From NCBI RefSeq assembly GCF_001613545.1, contig NZ_BDCO01000002.1, positions 2,914,001 to 2,978,000 on the forward strand: 64,000 bases of DNA, in the 5' to 3' direction. This stretch comes from Terrimicrobium sacchariphilum (GTDB lineage Bacteria; Verrucomicrobiota; Verrucomicrobiia; Chthoniobacterales; Terrimicrobiaceae). Made by a program: the position numbers and the translations under genes. How positions within the stretch are numbered: position 1 is the stretch's first letter; every line of letters starts with the position of its first letter. The notes below the pieces were generated by a model. The model worked only from the letters and a program-made list of their open reading frames with translations, had not been told where the DNA came from and made no database searches. Below, in pieces: positions 40,346 to 49,175 of the stretch.

Positions 40346-41689
40346 ATGTCCGATTCCCGTCTCAACGATCTTCTTGATTTTCTGCGTTTTCCGAGCATCT
40401 CGACCCAATCCGAACACACCGTCGATCTCCGGAATTGCGCGGAGTGGCTGAGGCAAAAGATCGAGAGCCTGGGAATGGCGGCGGAAGTGAGGGAAACCGG
40501 CGGCCACCCCGCCGTGATCGGCCGCACGGCGCACGATCCGGCAAAACGCACCCTCCTGATCTACGGACATTACGACGTCCAGCCGCCGGAGCCGCTGGAG
40601 CTCTGGGAAACCCCGCCTTTTGAGCCTTCCATCCGTAATGAACGCATTTATGCGCGAGGGTCCACGGATAACAAAGGCCAGATCATGGCCCACATCCTCG
40701 GCGTCGGAGAAGCCATCGCCAGCGGGAAACCCTTGCCGGTCAATGTGATCTTCCTCATTGAGGGTGAGGAAGAGATCGGCAGTGACCATCTCGCTCCCTT
40801 CCTGGAACGTTACAAGGAGGACCTCGCTTGCGACGTCATCGTCATTTCCGACAACGGAATGGCCGCCCATGGGTATCCAACTCTTACCTATGCGCTGCGA
40901 GGTATCAGCGCCCTCGAATTCAAGGCCTCCGGCCCGGCACTCGACTTGCACTCGGGAGTTTTTGGTGGTGCGGTCATGAATCCAGCAACCGCCGTGGCTC
41001 GGCTGATCGCGTCCCTGCATGATGAGGATGGCCGGGTGGCGATTCCGGGATTCTATGATGCGGTGGCCGATCTGCTTCCCTGGGAACGCGACGCTGCGGC
41101 AGCGTTGCCGATCGGGGATGAGATCATCCGGGAACTCACCGGAGTGAACGAACTCTTTGGCGAAAAGGGATACAACTCTATCGAGCGCATCGGGGGCCGG
41201 CCCACGGCAGAAGTAAATGGCATCGGCGGCGGCTACCAGGGCGAAGGCACCAAAACGGTCCTGCCCCGGGAAGCCTTCGCGAAGCTGACATTCCGCCTCG
41301 TGCCGAACCAACAGCCGGAAGAGATCCTGCGCCTCGCCGAGGCCCACCTTGTCAGCCATTGCCCGCCCGGCATCAAGCTGGAGATTACCAAGGGCCACTC
41401 GGGCGAGCCATATTTTGCCGACCCGACCTCGCCCGATGGGCTGGCGGTTCAGCGAGCGCTGGAGCGGGTCTTTGGCCACAAACCTGCCCTCATGCGGGAG
41501 GGCGGATCGATTCCCATCGTCGTCGCGTTCCGAAATATCCTCGGCCCTGCCGCTCTGCTGCCAGGACTCGGCTCGCCGGATTGCCAGGCGCACTCGCCGA
41601 ACGAGAACTTCCCGATCGAGAACTTCCTCAAAGGCATCAAGCTTAGTCAGGCGATCCTGGAAGAACTCGGCACGATCCCCTTGCGATGA
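40346..41689 (+). CDS. M20-family dipeptidase (CNDP-like metallopeptidase)
   Basis: A 447-residue M20 zinc peptidase. The metal and catalytic sites are visible: YGHYDVQPPEPLELW (metal His and catalytic Asp), RIYARGSTDNKGQIMAH (bridging Asp), FLIEGEEEIGSDHL (catalytic Glu-Glu), SDNGM and the C-terminal His in DCQAHSPNENFPIEN. It belongs to the dipeptidase branch (PepV/CNDP/DUG1-like) and probably degrades dipeptides in the cytosol. The ATG at 40346 is chosen over a TTG 9 bases upstream. It is divergent from smc and joined to the next gene by an ATGA overlap. Confidence 0.9.
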   Translation: MSDSRLNDLLDFLRFPSISTQSEHTVDLRNCAEWLRQKIESLGMAAEVRETGGHPAVIGRTAHDPAKRTLLIYGHYDVQPPEPLELWETPPFEPSIRNERIYARGSTDNKGQIMAHILGVGEAIASGKPLPVNVIFLIEGEEEIGSDHLAPFLERYKEDLACDVIVISDNGMAAHGYPTLTYALRGISALEFKASGPALDLHSGVFGGAVMNPATAVARLIASLHDEDGRVAIPGFYDAVADLLPWERDAAAALPIGDEIIRELTGVNELFGEKGYNSIERIGGRPTAEVNGIGGGYQGEGTKTVLPREAFAKLTFRLVPNQQPEEILRLAEAHLVSHCPPGIKLEITKGHSGEPYFADPTSPDGLAVQRALERVFGHKPALMREGGSIPIVVAFRNILGPAALLPGLGSPDCQAHSPNENFPIENFLKGIKLSQAILEELGTIPLR

Positions 41690-43956
41690 AACGATCGCTT
41701 CTCCTCGTCTGCTCCCTACTATATGGAGCGTTGCTGGCCGTGGCCGATACGGTGCCCGCGGAGCCATCCCCCACTCCATCAGCCGCAGAGAAAAAGGACT
41801 GGCTGGCAGACCAGTTGGAATCCGCCCGGCAACGGGAATCCGCGCTCAACGAAAGAAACCTCAGTGAAGCGCTGCAAAAGAACGGCCTTCCGGCAGACCA
41901 AGCGTCGGATTTCCTGGCAGCCGCCAACGAAGCGGTACGCAATTACCAGACCGCATCCGACACGTTGACCTCGATCCAGAACAACGAGCGGGCGCTCCAG
42001 GCCTTGCAGACTGAGCCCCCGCCGAAAGCGCCTACGAACGACCAGGAGTCGGACGCCATGCGGGAGAAAATCAACACTCTGCGCCAGCAGATCCAGACCG
42101 AGGAAACGCAGGTGCAGTTGGACCAGTCCGTACTGGCCCGCAGCCAGACTCGTCTGGACTCGGCGGAGCAGGACCTCCGGCGAATTCAACAGGAGGCTGA
42201 TGCCGTCACCGATCCGGCGCAAAAACAGCGGTCAGTTCTCCAGGTGCAGCTTGCCCAGCTTCGCCGCGAAGCCGCCGCTTCCGCAGCCTTCCTCGCCGAC
42301 TGGCGAGTGACGCTCGACCAGATCGATCGATCCATCGTTTCCCTCAATCTCGCCCGCACCGAGAAAGCCCTCGCTGCGGCGGGACAGGATACCGTCTTCA
42401 ACCGCCAGCGTGCGGAATCAGCTCTCGCCCGGATCGATCAAATCCAGAACTCCACCCGCGACCGCATCGAGGCCACGCGTCGGATTGCCGCCGGATTGAA
42501 CGACACGATCACCAACCTGGGCAAGCAGGTCGAGGAGGCAAAAAAAGCCGGCCGTGAAAAGGAGGCCATCGCCCTTGCCGCCCGTCAAACCATCGTAACA
42601 GATGCCGCCAGCGTGGCTAACAAGATCATCCAGACCGAGGAGGGAATCCTCACCGAATGGACGAAAATCCAAGCCATCTGGAAACTGACGCTAGCCGCGA
42701 TCGAGAAACCCGAGTCCGCCTCCTACGAGTCCATCAAGACACAGTCGGCCCAGGCGCTCTCAGACATCGAGCCCTGGCGCGAACAGCTTCGCCGCAGCCT
42801 TCAGGATACCCAGCGACGTCTGGAGGAAGCCCAGGCCGAAACACCGGCCCGCGATGCGGAATTGCGCAAGCATCAGGAGGCCCGTCTGGATGCCCTGCGC
42901 AAGCGCGTCACCCAGCTCAGCGAACTCGTGCCAACGGTTGACAGCGTGATCGCGCTCCAGCAGCAGATGATCTCCGAAAGTCGCGAGCGACTGGCCAGCC
43001 AGAGCATCGCGGAAAAGGCGGCGCTCTCGGCCGAAAATCTCGGCAATCTCATCAAGGATGGTTGGAACAAGGAGCTCTTCGTCACCACGGACAAAATCAC
43101 CGACAGCTCGGGAAACGTCACCACGCGACAGCACGCGGTTTCACTGGGAAAGCTCCTTTCCGCTCTCGTCTGGCTCATTCTGGCCTTCGCCCTTTCCAAG
43201 GTAGTCTCGCGAACGGTGTGCAACCGCATCCAGACCCGCTTCTCGCTCGACCCTGTCCGCGTCTCCGCTCTCGAGAAAGCCCTGTTTACCGCCATCCTCG
43301 CGGTAGCCATATTGACTATCCTTAACTGGCTGAATATCCCGCTGACGGCCTTTGCCTTCATGGGTGGCGCGCTGGCTATCGGCATCGGCTTTGGCGCTCA
43401 GACGCTGGTGAACAATTTCATCAGTGGCCTCATTCTGCTGGCCGAAAGGCGTATCAAGGTCGGCGATACCATCGAGGTGGACGGTCATACCGGCAGCGTG
43501 CTGAATCTCGGCACCCGCTGCTCCCGCATCCTCAAGGGCAATGGCGCAGAGGTCCTCGTGCCAAACAGCTATCTCCTGGAAAAGAACGTAGTCAACTGGA
43601 CGCTGACGCACTACCGGCACTCCTTTGACTTCGCCGTGGGCCTTTCATACGGTACCGACATCACGAAGGCCGTTGCCCTGCTCCGGCAGGCCGTCGAGGC
43701 CGAACCCAAGGTCCTGAAGACTCCGGCCCCGGTGGTTTTCTTCGAGGAATTTGGCAGTCAGGCGCTGATCTTCCGCATGTCCTATTGGGTGGATCTGCGG
43801 GGGACGGACAACCGTGTCGTGGGGAGCAATATCCGCACACGCATTGCCCAGCTTTGCCAGGAGCAGGATATCCAGATTTCCGCGCCAAATCAGGACCTCC
43901 GCCTGCACACGCCGGATGCCATCCGGGTGCAGATGATTCCGCATGATTCGGAATAG
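41686..43956 (+). CDS. MscS-family mechanosensitive channel with periplasmic coiled-coil domain
   Basis: A 756-residue protein. A signal peptide (about 1-21) precedes a long periplasmic coiled-coil region (about 30-470) rich in Gln, Glu and Arg, as in MscK/MscM-type proteins. The membrane part has few helices at about 485-580. The MscS core is then seen: FAFMGGALAIGIGFGAQTLV (TM3-like pore helix), NNFISGLILLAERRIKVGDTIEVDG, and LVPNSYLLEKNVVNWT of the beta domain. It probably releases solutes during hypo-osmotic stress. It starts inside the stop of the peptidase gene (ATGA), so both are co-translated. Confidence 0.92.
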   Translation: MKRSLLLVCSLLYGALLAVADTVPAEPSPTPSAAEKKDWLADQLESARQRESALNERNLSEALQKNGLPADQASDFLAAANEAVRNYQTASDTLTSIQNNERALQALQTEPPPKAPTNDQESDAMREKINTLRQQIQTEETQVQLDQSVLARSQTRLDSAEQDLRRIQQEADAVTDPAQKQRSVLQVQLAQLRREAAASAAFLADWRVTLDQIDRSIVSLNLARTEKALAAAGQDTVFNRQRAESALARIDQIQNSTRDRIEATRRIAAGLNDTITNLGKQVEEAKKAGREKEAIALAARQTIVTDAASVANKIIQTEEGILTEWTKIQAIWKLTLAAIEKPESASYESIKTQSAQALSDIEPWREQLRRSLQDTQRRLEEAQAETPARDAELRKHQEARLDALRKRVTQLSELVPTVDSVIALQQQMISESRERLASQSIAEKAALSAENLGNLIKDGWNKELFVTTDKITDSSGNVTTRQHAVSLGKLLSALVWLILAFALSKVVSRTVCNRIQTRFSLDPVRVSALEKALFTAILAVAILTILNWLNIPLTAFAFMGGALAIGIGFGAQTLVNNFISGLILLAERRIKVGDTIEVDGHTGSVLNLGTRCSRILKGNGAEVLVPNSYLLEKNVVNWTLTHYRHSFDFAVGLSYGTDITKAVALLRQAVEAEPKVLKTPAPVVFFEEFGSQALIFRMSYWVDLRGTDNRVVGSNIRTRIAQLCQEQDIQISAPNQDLRLHTPDAIRVQMIPHDSE

Positions 43957-44006
43957 GCCGCAAATTTCCTCCCACACCCGACGGATCGTCTGCTATAGTC
44001 CCCCCC

Positions 44007-44255
44007 ATGTCCCAGCAAGTGACGCGCCTTTGGCTTATGTATCCCGCACGGCTCATCACCCGTCCCATCGTCTATGAGATCGGGAAAGAATTTGCGGTGG
44101 TGACAAACATTCGCCAAGCCAGCGTCACGGAAGAAATCGGCATTGTTTCCCTCGAGCTCGATGGGGATCGCGAGGAAATCAAGAAGGCGATCAACTGGCT
44201 CGAGGAGCAGGGCGTAAAGGTCGAGCCCGTCGAGATCAACACGATCGAGGGCTGA
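44007..44255 (+). CDS. Stand-alone NIL-domain protein
   Basis: An 82-residue protein of the NIL domain type (ferredoxin-like fold), normally found as the C-terminal ligand-sensing part of methionine ABC-transporter ATPases (MetN) and of some ferredoxins. The core pattern is RLWLMYPARLITRPIVYEIG ... NIRQASVTEEIGIVSLELDG ... AINWLEEQGVKVEPVE. It probably binds methionine or a related sulfur compound and acts as a small regulator. No transporter gene is next to it. Confidence 0.8.
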   Translation: MSQQVTRLWLMYPARLITRPIVYEIGKEFAVVTNIRQASVTEEIGIVSLELDGDREEIKKAINWLEEQGVKVEPVEINTIEG

Positions 44256-44349
44256 TCCCCTCGCCCGATTTTGCAGCCATAATCAACAGGTATGGCTGAA
44301 TTGCGAAGAAGGCATTAGGCGTTTTCGCGACATGGCGTATTCTTCGTCC

Positions 44350-44613
44350 ATGGCAAAAATCCTTACGATCCTCGCTGCGGTCACTGCAGTGGCGGTGATT
44401 GGCGCATGGGCTGTACTCGGCGCAAACCGCGGATGGACGAAGACCTCTGTCGGCATCCAGAAAATCGATCCGGTAACGGAGATCGCCTTCACGGAATACG
44501 AAAGCCGTTTCGTGCCCGGAGTCGACTTCCTGGCCGTCGGTCTCGGAGGCGCTATCGGCCTCGGGGTGATTGCCCTCGTGATTTCGAAGATTCAATCCAC
44601 AAAAAAACCATGA
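44350..44613 (+). CDS. Small two-helix membrane protein upstream of YceI
   Basis: An 87-residue protein with one N-terminal hydrophobic helix (MAKILTILAAVTAVAVIGAW), a polar middle of about 40 residues and a second hydrophobic helix near the end (LAVGLGGAIGLGVIALVIS) followed by a Lys-rich tail. An alternative ATG lies at 44332. The stop overlaps the yceI-like ATG (44610-44613), so they are co-translated. It may anchor or assist the YceI protein. The family is unknown. Confidence 0.6.
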   Translation: MAKILTILAAVTAVAVIGAWAVLGANRGWTKTSVGIQKIDPVTEIAFTEYESRFVPGVDFLAVGLGGAIGLGVIALVISKIQSTKKP

Positions 44614-45224
44614 AAAAAGCAGTCCTCATAGCAACAGCGGTCCTGGCGACATCGTCCATCTGGGCGGCCTCCACGAGCTTTGATTTCAAAGATCCCAAGG
44701 GCGTAAACAACGTCGTCTTCAAACTCGATGCTCCCCTGGAGTCGATTAACGGCACCGCCACCGGCGTCTCCGGCACCGTGTCGGTCGATCCCGCCGATTT
44801 CACCACGGCGAAGGGCAAGATCACGGTCGAGACGTCCAGCCTCACCGTTCCGAATCCGATGATGAAGGAACACCTTCTCGGAGAGAACTGGCTTAACGCG
44901 GCAAAGAATCCGGCCATCACTTTTGAGATCAAGGAAGTGAAAAACGTGAAGGCCACGAATGGCTCCGGCACCGCCGATGTGACCGGAACATTCACGCTCA
45001 ATGGCGTGTCGAAAGACATCACTGTCCCGGCCAAGATCGCATATCTCCCGGGCAAGCTGGGTGACCGTACCAATGGCAAAGTGCAGGGCGACCTTCTAGT
45101 GGTGCGTACCGCCTTCCAGATCAACCGCAGTGATTACAACATCCAGCCCGGCCAGTATCAGGACAAGGTCTCCGAGACAATCGACCTGTCCCTCGCCGTC
45201 GCGGGAGCTGCCCCGAAGAGCTAG
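44610..45224 (+). CDS. YceI-family periplasmic lipid-binding protein
   Basis: A 204-residue protein with a signal peptide (residues about 1-19, SSIWA) and the YceI beta-barrel: FKLDAPLESINGTATGVSG, VDPADFTTAKGKITVETSSL, MKEHLLGENWLNAAKNPAIT, TGTFTLNGVSKDITVPAKI and the closing FQINRSDYNIQPG. YceI proteins bind polyisoprenoid chains in a hydrophobic pocket and are often induced by high pH or osmotic stress. It overlaps the small membrane gene before it and is followed by a strong terminator. Confidence 0.92.
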   Translation: MKKAVLIATAVLATSSIWAASTSFDFKDPKGVNNVVFKLDAPLESINGTATGVSGTVSVDPADFTTAKGKITVETSSLTVPNPMMKEHLLGENWLNAAKNPAITFEIKEVKNVKATNGSGTADVTGTFTLNGVSKDITVPAKIAYLPGKLGDRTNGKVQGDLLVVRTAFQINRSDYNIQPGQYQDKVSETIDLSLAVAGAAPKS

Positions 45225-45245
45225 ACTGCCTTTCGGAAATCTTTC

Positions 45246-45285
45246 ATGCCGGCTGGCGGAACCTTCCGCGGCCGGCATTTCTTTT
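45246..45285 (+). terminator. Intrinsic terminator after the YceI-like gene
   Basis: ATGCCGGC (45246-45253) pairs with GCCGGCAT (45271-45278), with an inner GCGGAA-CC-TTCCGC stem, then TTCTTTT. The near-continuous stem of 14 base pairs ends the plus-strand transcript and reaches the last bases of the minus-strand TPR gene. Confidence 0.88.
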
Positions 45286-46018
45286 AGTCCTTCGGCTTGT
45301 TCTCCTTTAAGGTCTTTTCGATGTCCGGATCGGGATCCGCTCCCAGCTCGAGGGCCCGGTAGTAGTGCCGTCGGGCCAGTTCAATGGCCGGAGGTTTGCT
45401 CTCGAGGTAAAACGCAGCAAGGTTGAAGTTTGCGTCGGCGTTGTTTGGATCGAGCTCAATAGCTTTCCTAAGCTCAGCCTGAGCGCCATCGATCCATCCC
45501 TTCCGTCCCACCACGACTCCGAGAAAGGCATGCGCCCTGGCATTCTTCGGATCGTAGAGCACGGCCTGGGCGAGGGCCGCCAGAGCCTCGTCAAGGCGAT
45601 TTTCATCGAGAGCGATGATGCCCAGCGTGAGCCATGCGGGAGGATTATCCAACCGGATCTGGACAGCCCGCTTGAGGTACTTCTCCGCCTCCGAATGATT
45701 CCCGGCAGAAAACTCGACCACCCCGATATTGATCAATGCAAGCAGGTTGTCCGGAGCGAGATCGAGAACCTTCAGGTAAGCCTTGCGAGCGCGGTTGTAG
45801 TCCCCCCGGGCGAACGCTGCGCGCCCCTCGGCAGCCGTCTCGCGAGCAAGCTCCGGTACATAAGTAGCGTCCGGCCCCGTCGGATCGGGAGTCGGCGAAG
45901 GGGTAGCCAGCAGCGTGGCCGTCGGTGCAGGGCTCGGAGCCGTTGCGGCAGTTGGGGCCTTGGATTGGGCCACAGCAGATCCGCAAAGACACACAAAAGC
46001 AAGGAGACGGAGGCGCAT
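45284..46018 (-). CDS. Exported TPR-repeat protein
   Basis: A 244-residue protein with a signal peptide (MRLRLLAFVCLCGSAVAQS) and a Pro/Thr/Ala-rich linker (about 19-47). At least four TPR units follow: EGRAAFARGDYNRARKAYLK, LINIGVVEFSAGNHSEAEKY, ALDENRLDEALAALAQAVLY and AELRKAIELDPNNADANFNL. It probably acts as a periplasmic adaptor in protein complexes. Its start overlaps the proC stop by one base (46018), making a two-gene unit. No enzymatic domain is seen. Confidence 0.85.
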   Translation of the reverse strand: MRLRLLAFVCLCGSAVAQSKAPTAATAPSPAPTATLLATPSPTPDPTGPDATYVPELARETAAEGRAAFARGDYNRARKAYLKVLDLAPDNLLALINIGVVEFSAGNHSEAEKYLKRAVQIRLDNPPAWLTLGIIALDENRLDEALAALAQAVLYDPKNARAHAFLGVVVGRKGWIDGAQAELRKAIELDPNNADANFNLAAFYLESKPPAIELARRHYYRALELGADPDPDIEKTLKENKPKD

Positions 46019-46815
46019 TAGCGCGAAGAAAGTTCCTGGGATCGGGCTGCTGCCGCCAGCACAGCTGAGATGAAGGCTGCACGCACGCCTCCCTTTTCCA
46101 AGGCAGTGAGGCCGGCAATAGTGGTGCCGCCCGGGCTGGTGACCATCTCACGGAGAATCGCGGGATGCTCCTTGGTCGAGGCCGCCATCTCCGCCGCTCC
46201 CGCGACGGTTTCAATGGCGAGATCGAGCGCCATCTTGCGAGGGAGCCCCGCGGCCACGCCGCCATCGGAGAGCGCCTCGAGGATCAGGTAGATAAAGGCC
46301 GGACCGCTGCCGCTCAGACCGGTAATGGCATCGAGTTGCTTTTCGTTGGCCGGAAAGACCTCGCCCACAGCCTCAAATATCTCGGAGGCCAGATTGACAT
46401 CCTGATGCGAAAGCGTGGGGCTGGGCGCGAGCGCAGTGGCGCTTTTTCCGATCATGGCGGCTGTATTGGGCATGGCTCGCATGACCCGAGCACCAGGGGC
46501 GGCGGCCTCCATGGCGGAAATGGTCAGCCCCGTGACAACAGAGATGAGAAACTTCCCGGCGAACTCCTCCCTCGCCTGACCGATGGCGTCGAGCGCGTCG
46601 ATCGGCTTGACACAAAGAATCACAACATCAGCAGCGCGGACAGCGTCGGCATTGGTACGCACGACGTTGACGGAGGTGGCTGCGGAAACATTTTCCAGAG
46701 AAGCCTGGGAACGGCTGGAAACAGTGATCTGTCCGGGCGTACACAGATTCGCCCGGAGCATTCCATGGATGAGGGCCAAGGCCATCTTTCCGGCCCCAAG
46801 GAAGGCGTAGTTCAT
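46018..46815 (-). CDS. proC: Pyrroline-5-carboxylate reductase ProC
   Basis: A 265-residue NAD(P)H enzyme that makes proline from pyrroline-5-carboxylate. It shows the Rossmann opening MNYAFLGAGKMALALIHGML, VVILCVKPIDALDAI, the MRAMPNTAAMIGKSATALA segment and the P5CR signature GLSGSGPAFIYLILEALSDG near residue 165 plus TSPGGTTIAGLTALEKGGVR. An open frame runs upstream to 47034, but the ATG at 46815 is where homology starts. It is divergent from the lipoprotein gene at 46901. Confidence 0.95.
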   Translation of the reverse strand: MNYAFLGAGKMALALIHGMLRANLCTPGQITVSSRSQASLENVSAATSVNVVRTNADAVRAADVVILCVKPIDALDAIGQAREEFAGKFLISVVTGLTISAMEAAAPGARVMRAMPNTAAMIGKSATALAPSPTLSHQDVNLASEIFEAVGEVFPANEKQLDAITGLSGSGPAFIYLILEALSDGGVAAGLPRKMALDLAIETVAGAAEMAASTKEHPAILREMVTSPGGTTIAGLTALEKGGVRAAFISAVLAAAARSQELSSR

Positions 46816-46900
46816 GAGGGGAGAGTAAGACGAGAAATGATGCGGGCAAGGAGTTTCAGAAAGAGTTGCCAGCCCCGGCGGGCTTGGGTAGTGCTGGGGC

Positions 46901-47416
46901 ATGTCCAGGCGTCTCCTGCACCTTTCCCTCTTTGCCGCGGTAAGCGTCATGCTCGGCGCATGCGCATCGTCCGGCCCATCGGTCAACCCGGCCATCACCT
47001 CGGCAGTCTCATCCCATGGGGTGAACTCCGGCACTTATGTAAAGATGAGCCATGGTCAGGTCCTCGACTATGACGACATCCTCAACCTCGTGCAGAAAGA
47101 CGTGCCGTCGAACATCATCGTCGGCTACCTCGCCAGCACCCGGAAGGTGTACGACTTCAACACCGCCCAGCTTCAGGGCCTCAAGAGCGCCGGCGCATCG
47201 GCCCAGGTACTGAACTTCCTGTCGGAAAGCCAGGGCTTCTATGGCAAAACGACTCCGGCCCAGGTGACGCGTACCAAGAACGAGCAGGCCGACCGTTACT
47301 ATCGGACCCCGTACTATCAGGATGAACAGCCGTTTGCCTACAACGCTCCGATCATCGACGACTGGTATGACTCCGGCTACGAAGAGTCGCTCTACAGCCC
47401 GTTCTCGTTCAACTAA
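46901..47416 (+). CDS. Hypothetical lipoprotein
   Basis: A 171-residue protein with a lipoprotein signal (MSRRLLHLSLFAAVSVMLGACASSGPS, lipobox LGAC). The middle part, LDYDDILNLVQKDVPSNIIVGYLASTR, resembles the short 'ML-x-x-G-x-x-x-x-I' helical module found in several exported verrucomicrobial proteins (inference). The C-terminus is rich in Tyr, Pro, Asp and Asn (RYYRTPYYQDEQPFAY). No known domain is recognised. It is followed after 19 bases by the DHS-like gene, probably in one transcript. Confidence 0.65.
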   Translation: MSRRLLHLSLFAAVSVMLGACASSGPSVNPAITSAVSSHGVNSGTYVKMSHGQVLDYDDILNLVQKDVPSNIIVGYLASTRKVYDFNTAQLQGLKSAGASAQVLNFLSESQGFYGKTTPAQVTRTKNEQADRYYRTPYYQDEQPFAYNAPIIDDWYDSGYEESLYSPFSFN

Positions 47417-47435
47417 GTTTCGCTGACTCTCCATC

Positions 47436-48623
47436 ATGGCCAAACAGCTCGAAGGCAAATTCCCACGCCTGCTTCCGGACGCGGTCCGCAAAGGCATCGG
47501 CGCAGCCGACCTCATCGACACGGCATTCAAGGCCTACAACGGCGGGCGTCTCGCCGAGGCCTGCCGACTCTTCACCTCACGGATGATCGCAAACGAAGGC
47601 ACCGTGGGGCTGTCCCTTACGGGCGCTCTCACCCCGGCGGGACTCGGCAAGTCCTGTCTCATTCCCCTGCTGGAGGCAGGCTTCGTCGACTGGATCATCT
47701 CGACCGGCGCGAACCTGTATCACGATCTTCACTTCGGCCTCGGCATGGATCTTTTTGCCGGATCGCCTTTCCTCAATGACGTGGATCTCCGTCATAAGGG
47801 CGTGATTCGCATTTACGACGTGCTCTTCGATTACGACGTGCTGCTCGATACCGATGCCTTCGTGCGTCAGGTCATCCAGGGGCCGGAGTTTCAGAAGACG
47901 ATGGGCACCGACGAGTTCCACTACCTGCTCGGCAAATACGTCTACGCTCGCGAGCAAAAGCTCGGCATCAAGGGCCACAGCCTCCTGAGTGCCGCCTATC
48001 GACTCGGCGTGCCGATCTTCACCAGTTCGCCCGGCGACAGCTCGATCGGCATGAATGTGGCCGCGATGTCGCTACGCGACTCAAAGCTCGCCTTTGACGT
48101 CAACCGCGACGTCAACCAGACCGCCTCCATCGTTTACAATGCCAAGCGCTCGGGCCAGACCTCCAGCGTCTTTATCCTCGGCGGCGGGTCGCCAAAGAAC
48201 TTCATGCTCCAGACGGAACCTCAGATCCAGGAGGTCATGGGCATCGAAGAACGCGGCCATGATTTCTTCCTCCAGTGCACCGATGCCCGCCCGGATACCG
48301 GCGGCCTGAGTGGTGCGACTCCGGCGGAAGCTGTCTCCTGGGGCAAGGTCGATCCCGACAGCCTGCCGGATTGCGTGGTCTGCTACGCGGACTCCACCAT
48401 CACCCTGCCGCTCATTACGGCCTACGCGCTCAGCCGTGCTCCCAAGCGCAAGCCGAAGCGCCTCTACGATCGCCGCGAGGAAACCCTCGAACTCATCCGT
48501 TCGGAATACTTCAAGCGCGGCACGGTCGAGAAGATCGAGCATCGGACCAACCTCGAAAAGAAGAAGAAAAAGCCCGCCCGCAAGCTGGCAAAGCGAGCTT
48601 CGTCGGTCGGTCTCAAGAAGTAG
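47436..48623 (+). CDS. Deoxyhypusine-synthase-like protein (DHSL)
   Basis: A 395-residue protein of the DHS family. It has [18 protein letters not shown] and [17 protein letters not shown] (NAD-site segments), a [20 protein letters not shown] stretch and the catalytic lysine K304 in [16 protein letters not shown], followed by [11 protein letters not shown]. In place of the eukaryotic His-His segment there is [14 protein letters not shown]. Bacterial DHSL enzymes transfer an aminobutyl group from spermidine to putrescine to make homospermidine, and lack an eIF5A target. A Lys/Arg-rich tail of about 30 residues is unusual. Its GTG-started neighbour follows at 3 bases. Confidence 0.85.
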   Translation: MAKQLEGKFPRLLPDAVRKGIGAADLIDTAFKAYNGGRLAEACRLFTSRMIANEGTVGLSLTGALTPAGLGKSCLIPLLEAGFVDWIISTGANLYHDLHFGLGMDLFAGSPFLNDVDLRHKGVIRIYDVLFDYDVLLDTDAFVRQVIQGPEFQKTMGTDEFHYLLGKYVYAREQKLGIKGHSLLSAAYRLGVPIFTSSPGDSSIGMNVAAMSLRDSKLAFDVNRDVNQTASIVYNAKRSGQTSSVFILGGGSPKNFMLQTEPQIQEVMGIEERGHDFFLQCTDARPDTGGLSGATPAEAVSWGKVDPDSLPDCVVCYADSTITLPLITAYALSRAPKRKPKRLYDRREETLELIRSEYFKRGTVEKIEHRTNLEKKKKKPARKLAKRASSVGLKK

Positions 48624-48626
48624 ATC

Positions 48627-49175
48627 GTGGAGGAATCGCCGTTTGCCGCGCCGTTTATCTACGCAGCAGGCGGCGACATTGAGGTGCGTATCGAGGATCA
48701 TCCCGATCCCACGCGCATTGATCATGTCTGGATCTCGATCGACACCGAGGAGTTCGGTCGCATCCGCATCGCGGTCAACACCGATTCGCGAAACAGTTTC
48801 ATGGCTGGGTTTGATCGGCGCATCCGGGTGGGAACCCTGCGCGGAACCTGGACAGAACTGCCGCCTCGTATCGTGCAGGCTCATCGCGGATTTGATTACG
48901 CCTCCATCCCCGATATCGAGAGTATCGCGTTTGAGCCGATGCCCCGGGTGCAGGTCGAGAGCCTGCTCTCCCGGGCCTGCTACCGTGCGTCCCTGCTGGA
49001 GGTCTGGGGGACGCCGTACGAGCGGCCGCGCATCGGGATTCACCAGATTCACAGCCGCAGAGCCAGCCGCGCCGTGCCCGTCGACCTGAGGGGACGAGAT
49101 GGGGCCTTGCAGTTCTACTTTCGCGACGACTATACGACGCTGCTGGTGTTGTTCAAATTTGACGGACAGCCGTGA
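48627..49175 (+). CDS. Divergent DUF2278/YukJ-like protein
   Basis: A 182-residue soluble protein starting at a GTG 3 bases after the DHS-like stop. The first half carries a beta-rich pattern (DHVWISIDTEEFGRIRIAVN). The end has GIHQIHSRRAS followed by RGRDGALQFYFRDDYTTLLV, which resembles the 'GIHDIHMNQGN ... QDGALF-x-YF ... W-x-x-x-FLAFQSQ' ending of YukJ/DUF2278. Function of that family is unknown. The stop overlaps the GTG of comEC (49172-49175). Confidence 0.6.
   Translation: MEESPFAAPFIYAAGGDIEVRIEDHPDPTRIDHVWISIDTEEFGRIRIAVNTDSRNSFMAGFDRRIRVGTLRGTWTELPPRIVQAHRGFDYASIPDIESIAFEPMPRVQVESLLSRACYRASLLEVWGTPYERPRIGIHQIHSRRASRAVPVDLRGRDGALQFYFRDDYTTLLVLFKFDGQP

Noticed and set aside
43994-43999. 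TATAGT close before the NIL-domain ATG, as for a leaderless transcript
   Set aside because: No -35-like hexamer at the expected distance. Chance match cannot be excluded.
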